NCBI GenBank assembly: GCA_964607765.1
Contig: CAZSNT010000118.1
Span: 1-33,078 of the forward strand
From: CAZSNT01 sp964607765
Lineage (GTDB): Bacteria > Verrucomicrobiota > Lentisphaeria > Oligosphaerales > JABHEG01
Length of the DNA: 33,078 nucleotides
Direction: 5' to 3'
Shown: piece by piece, positions 7,945 to 14,854 of the stretch
Layout of the letters: each line of letters starts with the position of its first letter
Numbering within the stretch: the stretch's first letter is position 1
Translations under genes and position numbers: made by a program
The notes under the pieces: model-generated
The model's input: the letters and a program-made list of their open reading frames with translations, nothing else
Databases searched by the model: none
What the model was told of the DNA's origin: nothing

Positions 7945-9237
7945 TCAGCACACGGTCCAGGGGCTGCGCGGCATGCGGCTGCGCATGCGGTTCGCCGCGT
8001 CGTCGCCGGGGAACTCTTCTTTCACGGGATCCCACTTGACTCTGCGGTTGAGGAGCATGGCGATGTTGCCCAAGTGGCAGACGCTGGATGAACGGTGCCC
8101 TACTTCCTCGTGGCAGATGGGCTTCCTGCGAGTCTTCACGCAGTTGACGAAATCGGCGAAGTGGTTGCGACTCACGTAGAGGTGGATCTCGTCCGGACCG
8201 ATTTTCTCCTTGAGTAATGACTCGGGATTCGCTTTGATGCGGCCGCGCGTGACGTAGACCCAGCCTTTGTCTCCCCGGAAGGTGGCGCCTCCTCCTCCCG
8301 TCTTGCAGGTCACTCTCACCCCGTTCGCATACGTGCACTCGAAGTTCACCCGGGTCGCGGTGGTGAAGAGCCCGGTCTTGGGGAACTCGCCTTTGCCGAC
8401 GATCTCAACCGGCCCGGAATCGTCCATGCCAAGCCCCCACTGCGCGATGTCGAGGTTATGCGCGCCGAAGTTGGTCACCTGCCCGCCCGAGTAGTCCAGG
8501 ATGAAGCGGAATTGGTAGTGGCACCGCTGCGGATGGTAGGGCGCCCAGGGCGCGGGCCCCAGCCACATGTCGTAGTCGAGTTCGGGTGGCGGGGTTGCAG
8601 GCGTCCACGTTGGTTCGCAGCGTTTGTTGTTGCCGGGGATGCCCACGTCCACGCGCTCGAGCTTGCCGAGCCGCCCGTTGCGGACCAACTCACAGGCGAA
8701 CCGGAACCGGGAATCGGAGCGCTGTTGACTGCCGGTCTGCAGGATGCGTCCGTAGCGCTGGACGGTGTCGGCCAGCACGCGCCCTTCGTGGATGGTCAAG
8801 GTGAGCGGCTTCTGCACGTACATGTCCTTGCCGTGCCGCGCCGCATCGATGGCGGGGATGGCGTGCCAGTGATCCGGCGTCGCTATGCAGACTGCATCGA
8901 TGTCCGTTCGCCGCGTGATCTCGCGGAAGTCCACACATGTCTTGCAGTCCTTGTTGCGATACTTGCTGTTCACGGACGCCTGGGCACGCTCGCAGCGCTT
9001 GCTGTCCACATCGCAGACTGCCACCATCTGGACCTCCTTGAAGCCCATCAGAGAACGCATGTTCCCCATGCCCTGGGCGCCCGTCCCGATCGTGCCCATG
9101 ACGATCCGGTTGCTCGGGGCGACAGCACCGTCCTTCCCCAAAGCTGACGCGGGTATGATGGTGGGCGCAGCCAGCGCGGCCCCTACGCCCTTGAGAAGTG
9201 AACGGCGGGATATCGTCTGCGGTGCATTCTCTGTCAT
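7945..9237 (-). CDS. Tat-exported Gfo/Idh/MocA-family NAD(P)-dependent oxidoreductase
   Basis: The start at ATG 9237 (430 residues) is preferred over the upstream in-frame ATG at 9276 because AAAGAGG precedes it by 7 bases and the Tat motif S10-R-R-S-L-L-K-G then sits at the normal position. The Rossmann fold carries G51-T-G-A-Q-G56 and an acidic VCDVDS segment at the end of the second strand. TPDHWHAIPAIDAA and YVQKPLTLT follow; the latter is the variant of the EKP motif usual in PVC members. The C-terminal domain includes GGQVTNFGAHNLDIAQWGLG, the helix carrying the catalytic-type DxxxH arrangement. Such enzymes oxidise or epimerise sugars or polyols with a tightly bound cofactor, which would be folded before Tat export. 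It is last in a minus-strand series with the HEAT/CBM, URO-D-like and isomerase-like genes. Confidence 0.88.
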   Translation of the reverse strand: MTENAPQTISRRSLLKGVGAALAAPTIIPASALGKDGAVAPSNRIVMGTIGTGAQGMGNMRSLMGFKEVQMVAVCDVDSKRCERAQASVNSKYRNKDCKTCVDFREITRRTDIDAVCIATPDHWHAIPAIDAARHGKDMYVQKPLTLTIHEGRVLADTVQRYGRILQTGSQQRSDSRFRFACELVRNGRLGKLERVDVGIPGNNKRCEPTWTPATPPPELDYDMWLGPAPWAPYHPQRCHYQFRFILDYSGGQVTNFGAHNLDIAQWGLGMDDSGPVEIVGKGEFPKTGLFTTATRVNFECTYANGVRVTCKTGGGGATFRGDKGWVYVTRGRIKANPESLLKEKIGPDEIHLYVSRNHFADFVNCVKTRRKPICHEEVGHRSSSVCHLGNIAMLLNRRVKWDPVKEEFPGDDAANRMRSRMPRSPWTVC

Positions 9238-9258
9238 TCTGTTGCCTCTTTGCCGATT

Positions 9259-9370
9259 ACTCTTCATCCCGCTCATCCCACTTCATCCGACTCTTCATCC
9301 CGCTCTTCATCCCGCTCTTCATCCGACTCTTTATCCCGCTCTTCAGCCGAAGCAGAGCGGGATGAAGAGT
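9259..9370. repeat. 12-bp tandem repeats with a terminal inverted copy
   Basis: The unit CTCTTCATCCCG occurs at 9260-9271, 9291-9302 and 9303-9314. One- or two-base variants follow at 9315-9326, 9327-9338 and 9339-9350. The right end (9355-9370, GAGCGGGATGAAGAGT) is the exact reverse complement of the left end (9259-9274), a perfect 16-bp inverted repeat. This fills most of the 152-base gap between the HEAT/CBM and oxidoreductase genes. It could form a large stem in the transcript. Confidence 0.75.
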
Positions 9371-9389
9371 GTTCATGCTGAACTGGCCC

Positions 9390-11807
9390 CTACTCCGCTG
9401 CCCTGACGACCTTGAGCCAATCCAGGTTCGGGCCGTCATTCACCGCGCATTCGGCTCGGACGGTGTGCACACCCTTGCTCAGCGGCACATTCAGCTCGAC
9501 CGTCGCCCACGAGCTCCAGCCCGTGCCCTTGAAATCCTGTTTCTCGGCAACCAGCTTGCCATCCACCGTGATGTTCAGTGAGCGGCTGCCGCCCCCGAGC
9601 GCATAGCGGAAGATGAGCGTGTACTGCCCCGCCTCGCCAATGCCGACGTTCCACTCGATGGCTCCGCCCGTGCCGGAGTGGAAGTTCACGAATCCCTTGC
9701 CGCTGAATCCCTTGTGGTTACTGTTGACGATTGCCTTGGTCAACCTGGCCTTCTCGGCTTCATACACTGGTGAGCCGAGCGCGGCCAGGATTTTCTTTGC
9801 TTCGCGGGCAGGCTTTTTGTGCGTCGATTCGGCGATGGTCTTCACGGCGGACGCTTGAGACCTCAGGGGCTCCAACCCCAGGTTTTTGAGCAGTCGCAGA
9901 ACGGTGGCCGCGGCATCTTCCCCCACCTCAGGATCGTTCATCAGTGGCGCCGCGAGCTCGAGTCCTGCTCCGTCGGCCATGCCGCCGACCTGGCCGAGCA
10001 CGAGTTTGCGTTCAGCCGCGGAGCGTGCCAGTGACATGCCAGTCTTCAGTCGTGCCGTTGTGTCGGCTTGGGGGCGTTTGCTCGGAAGGGTGAGAAGGCG
10101 CAGGTATCCGCGCATGGCCAGCACACGCTCCAGATTGGATTCCGAGGCCCGGGCCAGACCTTCGAGGTCATCCAACGGCGCTGCGTCCGGCCAATCTGCG
10201 AGCGCCCGAACGGCTGCCTCGCGCCGCACGGGGCCGGCGGCCAGTTCGCTGCGCACACTCGCGAGAGCTTCCTCGCCTCCCAATCGGCCCAAGCCCCGCG
10301 TGATCGCTGCCTGGCCTCCCTCGTCAGCCCCGTCACGTCTTGCCAGCAGCACCTCAATGGCCCGACTCTTCGGCTGCATCTTCTCCGCGACGGCCGTCAC
10401 CGCCGTCAGGAGGCGCGCTTCGTCGCTGGACGAGCGCGGGGACACCAGCACATCAACCAGGGCTGGGAGATCGCTTCCGCTCGCCAACTCGGCGAGGCCC
10501 TTCACGGCTTCGCGCCGGACAGTGGCATCCGCATCCCGGGCGAGTTTGAGGAACGGCGTGACGGCCTCGCCGGCCCCGCGTGCCGTCAGAGCACGGATTG
10601 CCGCTGCCCGGGCTGGGGCTTCGCCGGCGTTCGCACTGCCGAGGAGCGCTTTGGTTATGCCGTCGCCACCCAAGGCTGTCAGCGCGGATTCGGCAGCTTG
10701 TCCCACAGCTCCGCGTCTGCCGGCCAGTTCGGCCAGCACCGGGGCATCCTCTGCATCCCCCAGGCTGCCCAACCCCGCCACAATCGCGGCCAGAAGATCA
10801 TCCCCCGCGCCCTTGAGCATTCGACGCAGAGCGGGGAGCACGGACGGGTTGTCCTCTGTCGCAATGGCACGGACTACGGTAATCTGAGCGGTCTGCTGCA
10901 GTTCGGGCAGCGCTTTGATGAGGGAGTCCATCGCGGCCTTCCCCGACAGTTTGGGCAGCATGGCCACGGCGCCCTGCTGCAGGGCTACGTCGTCGGACTT
11001 GAGCATATTGAGCAGGGCATTGATCGCTTCGGCGCTGCCCAGTTCGGCCAGCCCTCCGAGAGCAGCGGCCCGCACATGGGCAGGCATGTCCGGGCCAAAC
11101 AGCCGTTTGTAGATCGCCTCGGCTGCCGGTTTGGCGCCCACTCGGAGGAGGTGTTCGGCGCAGTACAGGCAGGCGTCGTTCCAGTCGGTCTGCAGCGGCT
11201 TCGGCACGGTCATGCCCAACAGCGCGGTCGCTGACGCAGCCGTACCGATCTGGCCCAGGGCGAACAGGGCGGCGTCTGCAACGGCGCGGTCCGCGTCGGA
11301 GGCGTAACGGGCCGCGAGCGGCACGGCGTCCGCGTCGCGGCGTCTGCCCAACGCGGTCAGCGCTGCCGCACGTATTGCCGGCGTCACGTCACCGAGCGAG
11401 TCGCGCAGAGCGGCGGCCGCTTCCTTCCCGGGGATGCCGTCCAGTGCGAAGAGCGCAATCTGTGCGGACTCCGCACTGGTCAGCAGCTTTGCGAGGGCCG
11501 GCACGGCTTTGGCCGATCCGTAGTCGCGCAGGATTCGGCAGGCATAGTGCCGGGCGGCCACAGTGGCTTCCGCATTCGTCAGAATGCCGATGAGCCCGGT
11601 CTCGACCGCTGTGCGCGTTGCCGCGTCGCCCTGCTTGAGCGCGTCCTGCAGGTCTGAGATGAACGTTCGGTCCTGGCCGAACGTGTGGGCGGTCAGCTTG
11701 CCGCAGAGATCCGCGATGTCCGCGGGGGCGGCCCTGCAGAAGACACCCGTCAGGAGCGCAAGCGCCGTGAGCCACTGTGAAAGTCGTTTGCCGTGGACTT
11801 TTGCCAT
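9390..11807 (-). CDS. Exported HEAT-repeat protein with C-terminal carbohydrate-binding-like module
   Basis: ATG 11807 is chosen because GGGGAA lies 5 bases upstream and a signal peptide (residues 1-27, FCRA-APAD) follows directly; an in-frame ATG at 11891 would add 28 unlikely residues. The 805-residue protein is Ala-rich. About residues 30-660 are HEAT/armadillo-like helical pairs of 30-35 residues, for example ALGRRRDADAVPLAARYASD and ALFALGQIGTAASATALLG. The last 125 residues begin YEAEKARLTKA and contain FHSGTGGAIEWNV, GQYTLIFRYALGGGSRSLNI and DGPNLDWLKV, the plan of CBM6/CBM35-like beta-sandwich modules. The role is inferred as an extracytoplasmic scaffold that binds glycans or partner proteins. 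No catalytic domain is seen. Confidence 0.85.
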   Translation of the reverse strand: MAKVHGKRLSQWLTALALLTGVFCRAAPADIADLCGKLTAHTFGQDRTFISDLQDALKQGDAATRTAVETGLIGILTNAEATVAARHYACRILRDYGSAKAVPALAKLLTSAESAQIALFALDGIPGKEAAAALRDSLGDVTPAIRAAALTALGRRRDADAVPLAARYASDADRAVADAALFALGQIGTAASATALLGMTVPKPLQTDWNDACLYCAEHLLRVGAKPAAEAIYKRLFGPDMPAHVRAAALGGLAELGSAEAINALLNMLKSDDVALQQGAVAMLPKLSGKAAMDSLIKALPELQQTAQITVVRAIATEDNPSVLPALRRMLKGAGDDLLAAIVAGLGSLGDAEDAPVLAELAGRRGAVGQAAESALTALGGDGITKALLGSANAGEAPARAAAIRALTARGAGEAVTPFLKLARDADATVRREAVKGLAELASGSDLPALVDVLVSPRSSSDEARLLTAVTAVAEKMQPKSRAIEVLLARRDGADEGGQAAITRGLGRLGGEEALASVRSELAAGPVRREAAVRALADWPDAAPLDDLEGLARASESNLERVLAMRGYLRLLTLPSKRPQADTTARLKTGMSLARSAAERKLVLGQVGGMADGAGLELAAPLMNDPEVGEDAAATVLRLLKNLGLEPLRSQASAVKTIAESTHKKPAREAKKILAALGSPVYEAEKARLTKAIVNSNHKGFSGKGFVNFHSGTGGAIEWNVGIGEAGQYTLIFRYALGGGSRSLNITVDGKLVAEKQDFKGTGWSSWATVELNVPLSKGVHTVRAECAVNDGPNLDWLKVVRAAE

Positions 11808-11850
11808 CCGTATTCCCCGTGTTGCCTGTTGTTTCTCGGTGAAGGGCAGC

Positions 11851-11905
11851 GGCGACGATAGCGGCGGACGATGGGGGCTCATATGCGTCATCCGCTATCG
11901 TTGCC
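11851..11905 (-). terminator. 14-bp stem-loop between the URO-D-like and HEAT/CBM genes
   Basis: 11851-11864 (GGCGACGATAGCGG) pairs with 11892-11905 (CCGCTATCGTTGCC) with one mismatch that is G-U compatible on one strand. It lies in the 204-base gap 11808-12011. No T-run follows, so it may attenuate transcription or shield an RNA end rather than terminate. The rest of the gap shows nothing recognisable. Confidence 0.4.
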
Positions 11906-12011
11906 GACATCGTCAACCGAAGCCGCGCTCCGTATCGAGTTGGCTGCTGGCGTCTGAGGGCTTTACGCTAGCTGGGGGAGAGAGTGCGATCAACCCCGAC
12001 AAGGCGTTAAG

Positions 12012-13088
12012 TCACGCATTACGCGGGCTTAGTGCGTGCATGTACTCCAGCCAAGTCGCTGCGGAGTCCGCATCCAACCCCTGCTTGACGAAAACGAAGC
12101 GCGATCCGTCGGGCGCGTGCCGGACCAGCTGCTCCATGACGTCGTCGGCGATCCACGAGAGTACGTGAACGGGGCCGTCGGCACCGCCCAGATGCTCGAG
12201 CATGGGCTCGAACCCGCGTTTGCCGAGCTTCGCAGGGACCCGGTTGAAGGCGTAGAACCCGGGAATGCGCCGGAAGAGCGGGAACTGGTGATCCGCATCG
12301 GCACAGCAGTGCATGCCCAGGCCGCCGAATGTCTCCGAGAGCTCGATCAGCTCCGGCAGGCAGAACTCCTCGAACAAGCCCGTGCCAAACGCGCCGCATT
12401 CGTCGTTGGAGTACCAGGGCGGCATGTGGGGAGGCGTCCACACGCCGGGGCAGCCGCGCATTGACATGGTCGGGAACTCCTTGCGCAACTCTTGAATGAC
12501 ACGCACGAGCAGGCGTGTGCACTTCGCTGTCAGGCGTTTGACCGCGTCCTTCTCGTCCGGGGTCAGCATTGCCGTGTAGATGCCCGCTTTGTCCCACACG
12601 AGGCAGGCGGTGTCGAAGCCCGTCTGTTTGTCGGGCGGGCCGAGGGGCGCGTCCGGGCCCAGTTCCCGGCGCACCGCGTCTGCGAGTTCGAAAATGCGGT
12701 ACAACGAGGGCGCAGCCCAGATGTCGGGTTCGTCCAGGGCGTCTGCTTGCTGGGCCGTGTTGACCAGGGGCAGAGCACAGGGGTTGGTGTCCGGGGCGCG
12801 ATGGACAGGGCACCCGAAGGCGGCCGCGAAGATATGCGTCCCGGTGGCCATGTCGCAGGTGGGTACCTCATCGTTGGGTACGGCCTCGAGCAACTGCAGC
12901 TTGCGTTGGTAGTTCTCCACCACCCACGGGACCCATTCCTGCACTGGCCGAGTGGAGGTCGTGAAGTCGTTATCCGGGCCTTCGTACAGCGGGATCAATG
13001 CCGGTCGGCAGACGAAACCATGTCCGCGGAAGGGCTCCTTGTTATAGAGCCCGGTCAGGAACCGTCTGTTCTGCTCGATGCGGTTCAT
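12012..13088 (-). CDS. URO-D/methylcobamide methyltransferase-fold protein
   Basis: The 358-residue protein begins MNRIEQNRRFLTGLYNKEPF at ATG 13088. A purine-rich GGGGTGAAG adjoins the start, and the longer frame to 13256 crosses the upstream gene. The fold follows uroporphyrinogen decarboxylase and the corrinoid methyltransferases related to MtaA. FEEFCLPELIELSETFGGLGMHCCADADHQF carries a His-Cys-Cys near residue 258, at the position where the methyltransferases bind zinc. IPGFYAFN and LSWIADDVMEQLV follow. It is cytoplasmic. PVC genomes often hold many such paralogues linked to sugar or methylated-substrate genes. No corrinoid protein or haem-synthesis gene is nearby, so haem synthesis is unlikely and the substrate is unknown. 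It lies 41 bases after the isomerase-like gene. Confidence 0.72.
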   Translation of the reverse strand: MNRIEQNRRFLTGLYNKEPFRGHGFVCRPALIPLYEGPDNDFTTSTRPVQEWVPWVVENYQRKLQLLEAVPNDEVPTCDMATGTHIFAAAFGCPVHRAPDTNPCALPLVNTAQQADALDEPDIWAAPSLYRIFELADAVRRELGPDAPLGPPDKQTGFDTACLVWDKAGIYTAMLTPDEKDAVKRLTAKCTRLLVRVIQELRKEFPTMSMRGCPGVWTPPHMPPWYSNDECGAFGTGLFEEFCLPELIELSETFGGLGMHCCADADHQFPLFRRIPGFYAFNRVPAKLGKRGFEPMLEHLGGADGPVHVLSWIADDVMEQLVRHAPDGSRFVFVKQGLDADSAATWLEYMHALSPRNA

Positions 13089-13129
13089 CTTCACCCCACT
13101 CTTCACCCCCTCCCCCTGCATCCGCAATC

Positions 13130-14611
13130 TCACCCGGGCCAGGGCCCCGTGTAGCCGGTTTCGGCCAGCCTCATCCCGTGCAGACGTGCAAAGAGCCTGA
13201 ACTTCCGGGCGAAGTCGCCGGCGAACAGCAGATTGTGGTGTCCCTTGACTTTGCACGCGTCATCGCGATCCGTGATCTCGATTTCGACGTTGGTGGTGCA
13301 TCCTCCCGCCGGCGGCATGGCGTGCGATTTCACGACGCGTCCAGCATAAACGTCGAGGGCGGGCGGCTTGCCTTGGTAGTAGCGCACCATGGTGACGGGT
13401 TCGTTTTCCGGCCAGAACACCTGGATTGAGCAGCTCCCCTCGTTGGTGTGCCCGAAGCGCCGCAACAGATAGCGTTGCTCGGCGCCGTCCGGACCGTGCA
13501 ACCGCGTTGGGCAGGTGCAGTGGGACGCGTAGTAGTGGTTCTTCTCGGTCTCGTAGCACGGATTGTGTTGGAACCCCGGTCGTCCCGTGAGCAGCTGCCC
13601 CAGCAACTGCGTGTACATGGCCGGGAAATCGTTCTCGCACGCCGCGGGTATCAGTTGACTGTTGAGTGTGGCAAAGCTCATGCACGGCTTGAGCATGCCG
13701 CGTTTCAGACAGTTCATGGTCAGGCCATCGGCCTGTTCGTCGGCCAGCAGCTTCTTCAGCGCCAGGTGCGCCCGGGCTGCGTTCTGCAACGCTTTCTGCG
13801 TGATTCCGCGCTGCTCCCGCGCGCCGGCCGTGAACGACCGGATCAGTGCGTGCGCCTCCGGGCCGAGCTCCATGGTGCGGAACGTGTCCGCGTATCGCGT
13901 GAACGGAATGACGCGCACCGTGGTGCCGAAGAACTTCTCGACGCCCTCGCGCGGCTCCTTGGCTTCCGTGATGCTCAGCAGCTTGCTCTGCGCCATGAGC
14001 ACGCGTGTGTTGATCATGCGCATGCCGTTCTCGATCGCGTCGAGGTTGTCCAGGGACTGAATGAAATAGAGCCCGGGCTGGCGGTACTTGGTGATGGCGC
14101 CGTGCTTGACGCCGAGCCCGACATAGAAGATGGCAGGGATCGCCCTGGCTTTCGCGGCAGCGAGGATCGCATCCGCATCACCCAGGCTGCGGTTGTAGAA
14201 CATGACGAGCACCAAGCCGTCCGGCGGCTCTTGTTCCAGTTCCTCAGCGAAGCGGGTAGCAGCGGCGCGGCCGGCGATGGGGGAGGGGGCTATTGTGAGC
14301 TTGAGCCCGAGCCTTTTCTCCATCTCACGGAACGCAGCGGTGTACTGGGTCTGGCGTCCCTCGGCATCGAAGTCGTTCCCGGGCCAGCTCCACCAGCCGT
14401 CCGTGTCTTCCGCAAACGATGCGGACGGCGGGTAAAGGAACGCCACACGTATGGTGGCGCCCTTGCGTCTACGTTCCGCGCCGGCCTGGGCGCTCACACT
14501 GTTCAGCCACAGTGGCGACAGCGACAGCGCACCAAGCGCGGCACCCGCACCGGCGATGAAGTTCCGACGACTGTGTCCGCAGGCACAAGAACAGTTCCGG
14601 GCTGCTTGCAT
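13130..14611 (-). CDS. Tat-signal protein resembling L-fucose/L-arabinose isomerases
   Basis: The 493-residue protein has a Tat signal S14-R-R-N-F-I-A-G followed by a hydrophobic stretch and SVSA. A cysteine-rich N-terminus (CSCACGH) precedes the motif. The body starts with IRVAFLYPP and alternates strands and helices (DGLVLVMFYNRSLGD, IPAIFYVGLGVKHG), as in the N-terminal domains of FucI/AraA-like sugar isomerases. The second half has ADGLTMNCLKRGMLKPCMSFATLNSQLIPAACENDF and NPCYETEKNHYYASHCTCP, resembling the isomerase active-site region, but I do not see the full Glu/Asp/His metal set. AGG-rich RBS AGGGAGG precedes ATG 14611. It is the first gene of the minus-strand series. The family call is tentative; the Tat signal is clear. 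Confidence 0.6.
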   Translation of the reverse strand: MQAARNCSCACGHSRRNFIAGAGAALGALSLSPLWLNSVSAQAGAERRRKGATIRVAFLYPPSASFAEDTDGWWSWPGNDFDAEGRQTQYTAAFREMEKRLGLKLTIAPSPIAGRAAATRFAEELEQEPPDGLVLVMFYNRSLGDADAILAAAKARAIPAIFYVGLGVKHGAITKYRQPGLYFIQSLDNLDAIENGMRMINTRVLMAQSKLLSITEAKEPREGVEKFFGTTVRVIPFTRYADTFRTMELGPEAHALIRSFTAGAREQRGITQKALQNAARAHLALKKLLADEQADGLTMNCLKRGMLKPCMSFATLNSQLIPAACENDFPAMYTQLLGQLLTGRPGFQHNPCYETEKNHYYASHCTCPTRLHGPDGAEQRYLLRRFGHTNEGSCSIQVFWPENEPVTMVRYYQGKPPALDVYAGRVVKSHAMPPAGGCTTNVEIEITDRDDACKVKGHHNLLFAGDFARKFRLFARLHGMRLAETGYTGPWPG

Positions 14612-14637
14612 ACGCTGGCCTCCCTGTCAGTGCGGTC

Positions 14638-14666
14638 AAAGTACCGCGGGGCAGCGCCAGCGTCAA
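14638..14666 (-). promoter_or_regulatory. Sigma70-like promoter of the minus-strand isomerase-like operon
   Basis: On the minus strand TTGACG (14666-14661) and TACTTT (14643-14638) are separated by 17 bases. The start would be near 14631, leaving a leader of about 20 bases that contains AGGGAGG. Confidence 0.65.
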
Positions 14667-14678
14667 CGTCGGCAGAGG

Positions 14679-14707
14679 TTGACAGGCACGCCCGTTCACG
14701 GTATAGG
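14679..14707 (+). promoter_or_regulatory. Strong sigma70-like promoter of the propeller operon
   Basis: A consensus TTGACA (14679-14684) and TATAGG (14702-14707) are separated by 17 bases. The predicted start near 14714 leaves a leader of about 140 bases containing short tandem repeats. The -35 boxes of this and the opposing promoter are only 12 bases apart, so one bound regulator could affect both. Confidence 0.7.
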
Positions 14708-14725
14708 CAGCAGGATGCGTGGAGC

Positions 14726-14816
14726 GTTGTCCGTTGCTGGTTACTCGTTACCCGGGAAGCATGACGCGTGGCGCGATCGCACATGGGGCATTGAGTCATC
14801 GGGTCAAGGAGTCATT
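14726..14816. repeat. Heptamer and octamer tandem repeats in the 5' leader
   Basis: Four 7-base units read GTTGTCC, GTTGCTG, GTTACTC and GTTACCC (14726-14753). Four 8-base units follow at 14785-14816: GGGGCATT, GAGTCATC, GGGTCAAG, GAGTCATT. The octamer family recurs upstream of the DUF6807 gene. Both lie between the promoter and the start codon at 14855. Confidence 0.55.
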
Positions 14817-14854
14817 GTCTGTGGCAATCGAGCTGTAAGAAGGGCTGATTCTGA

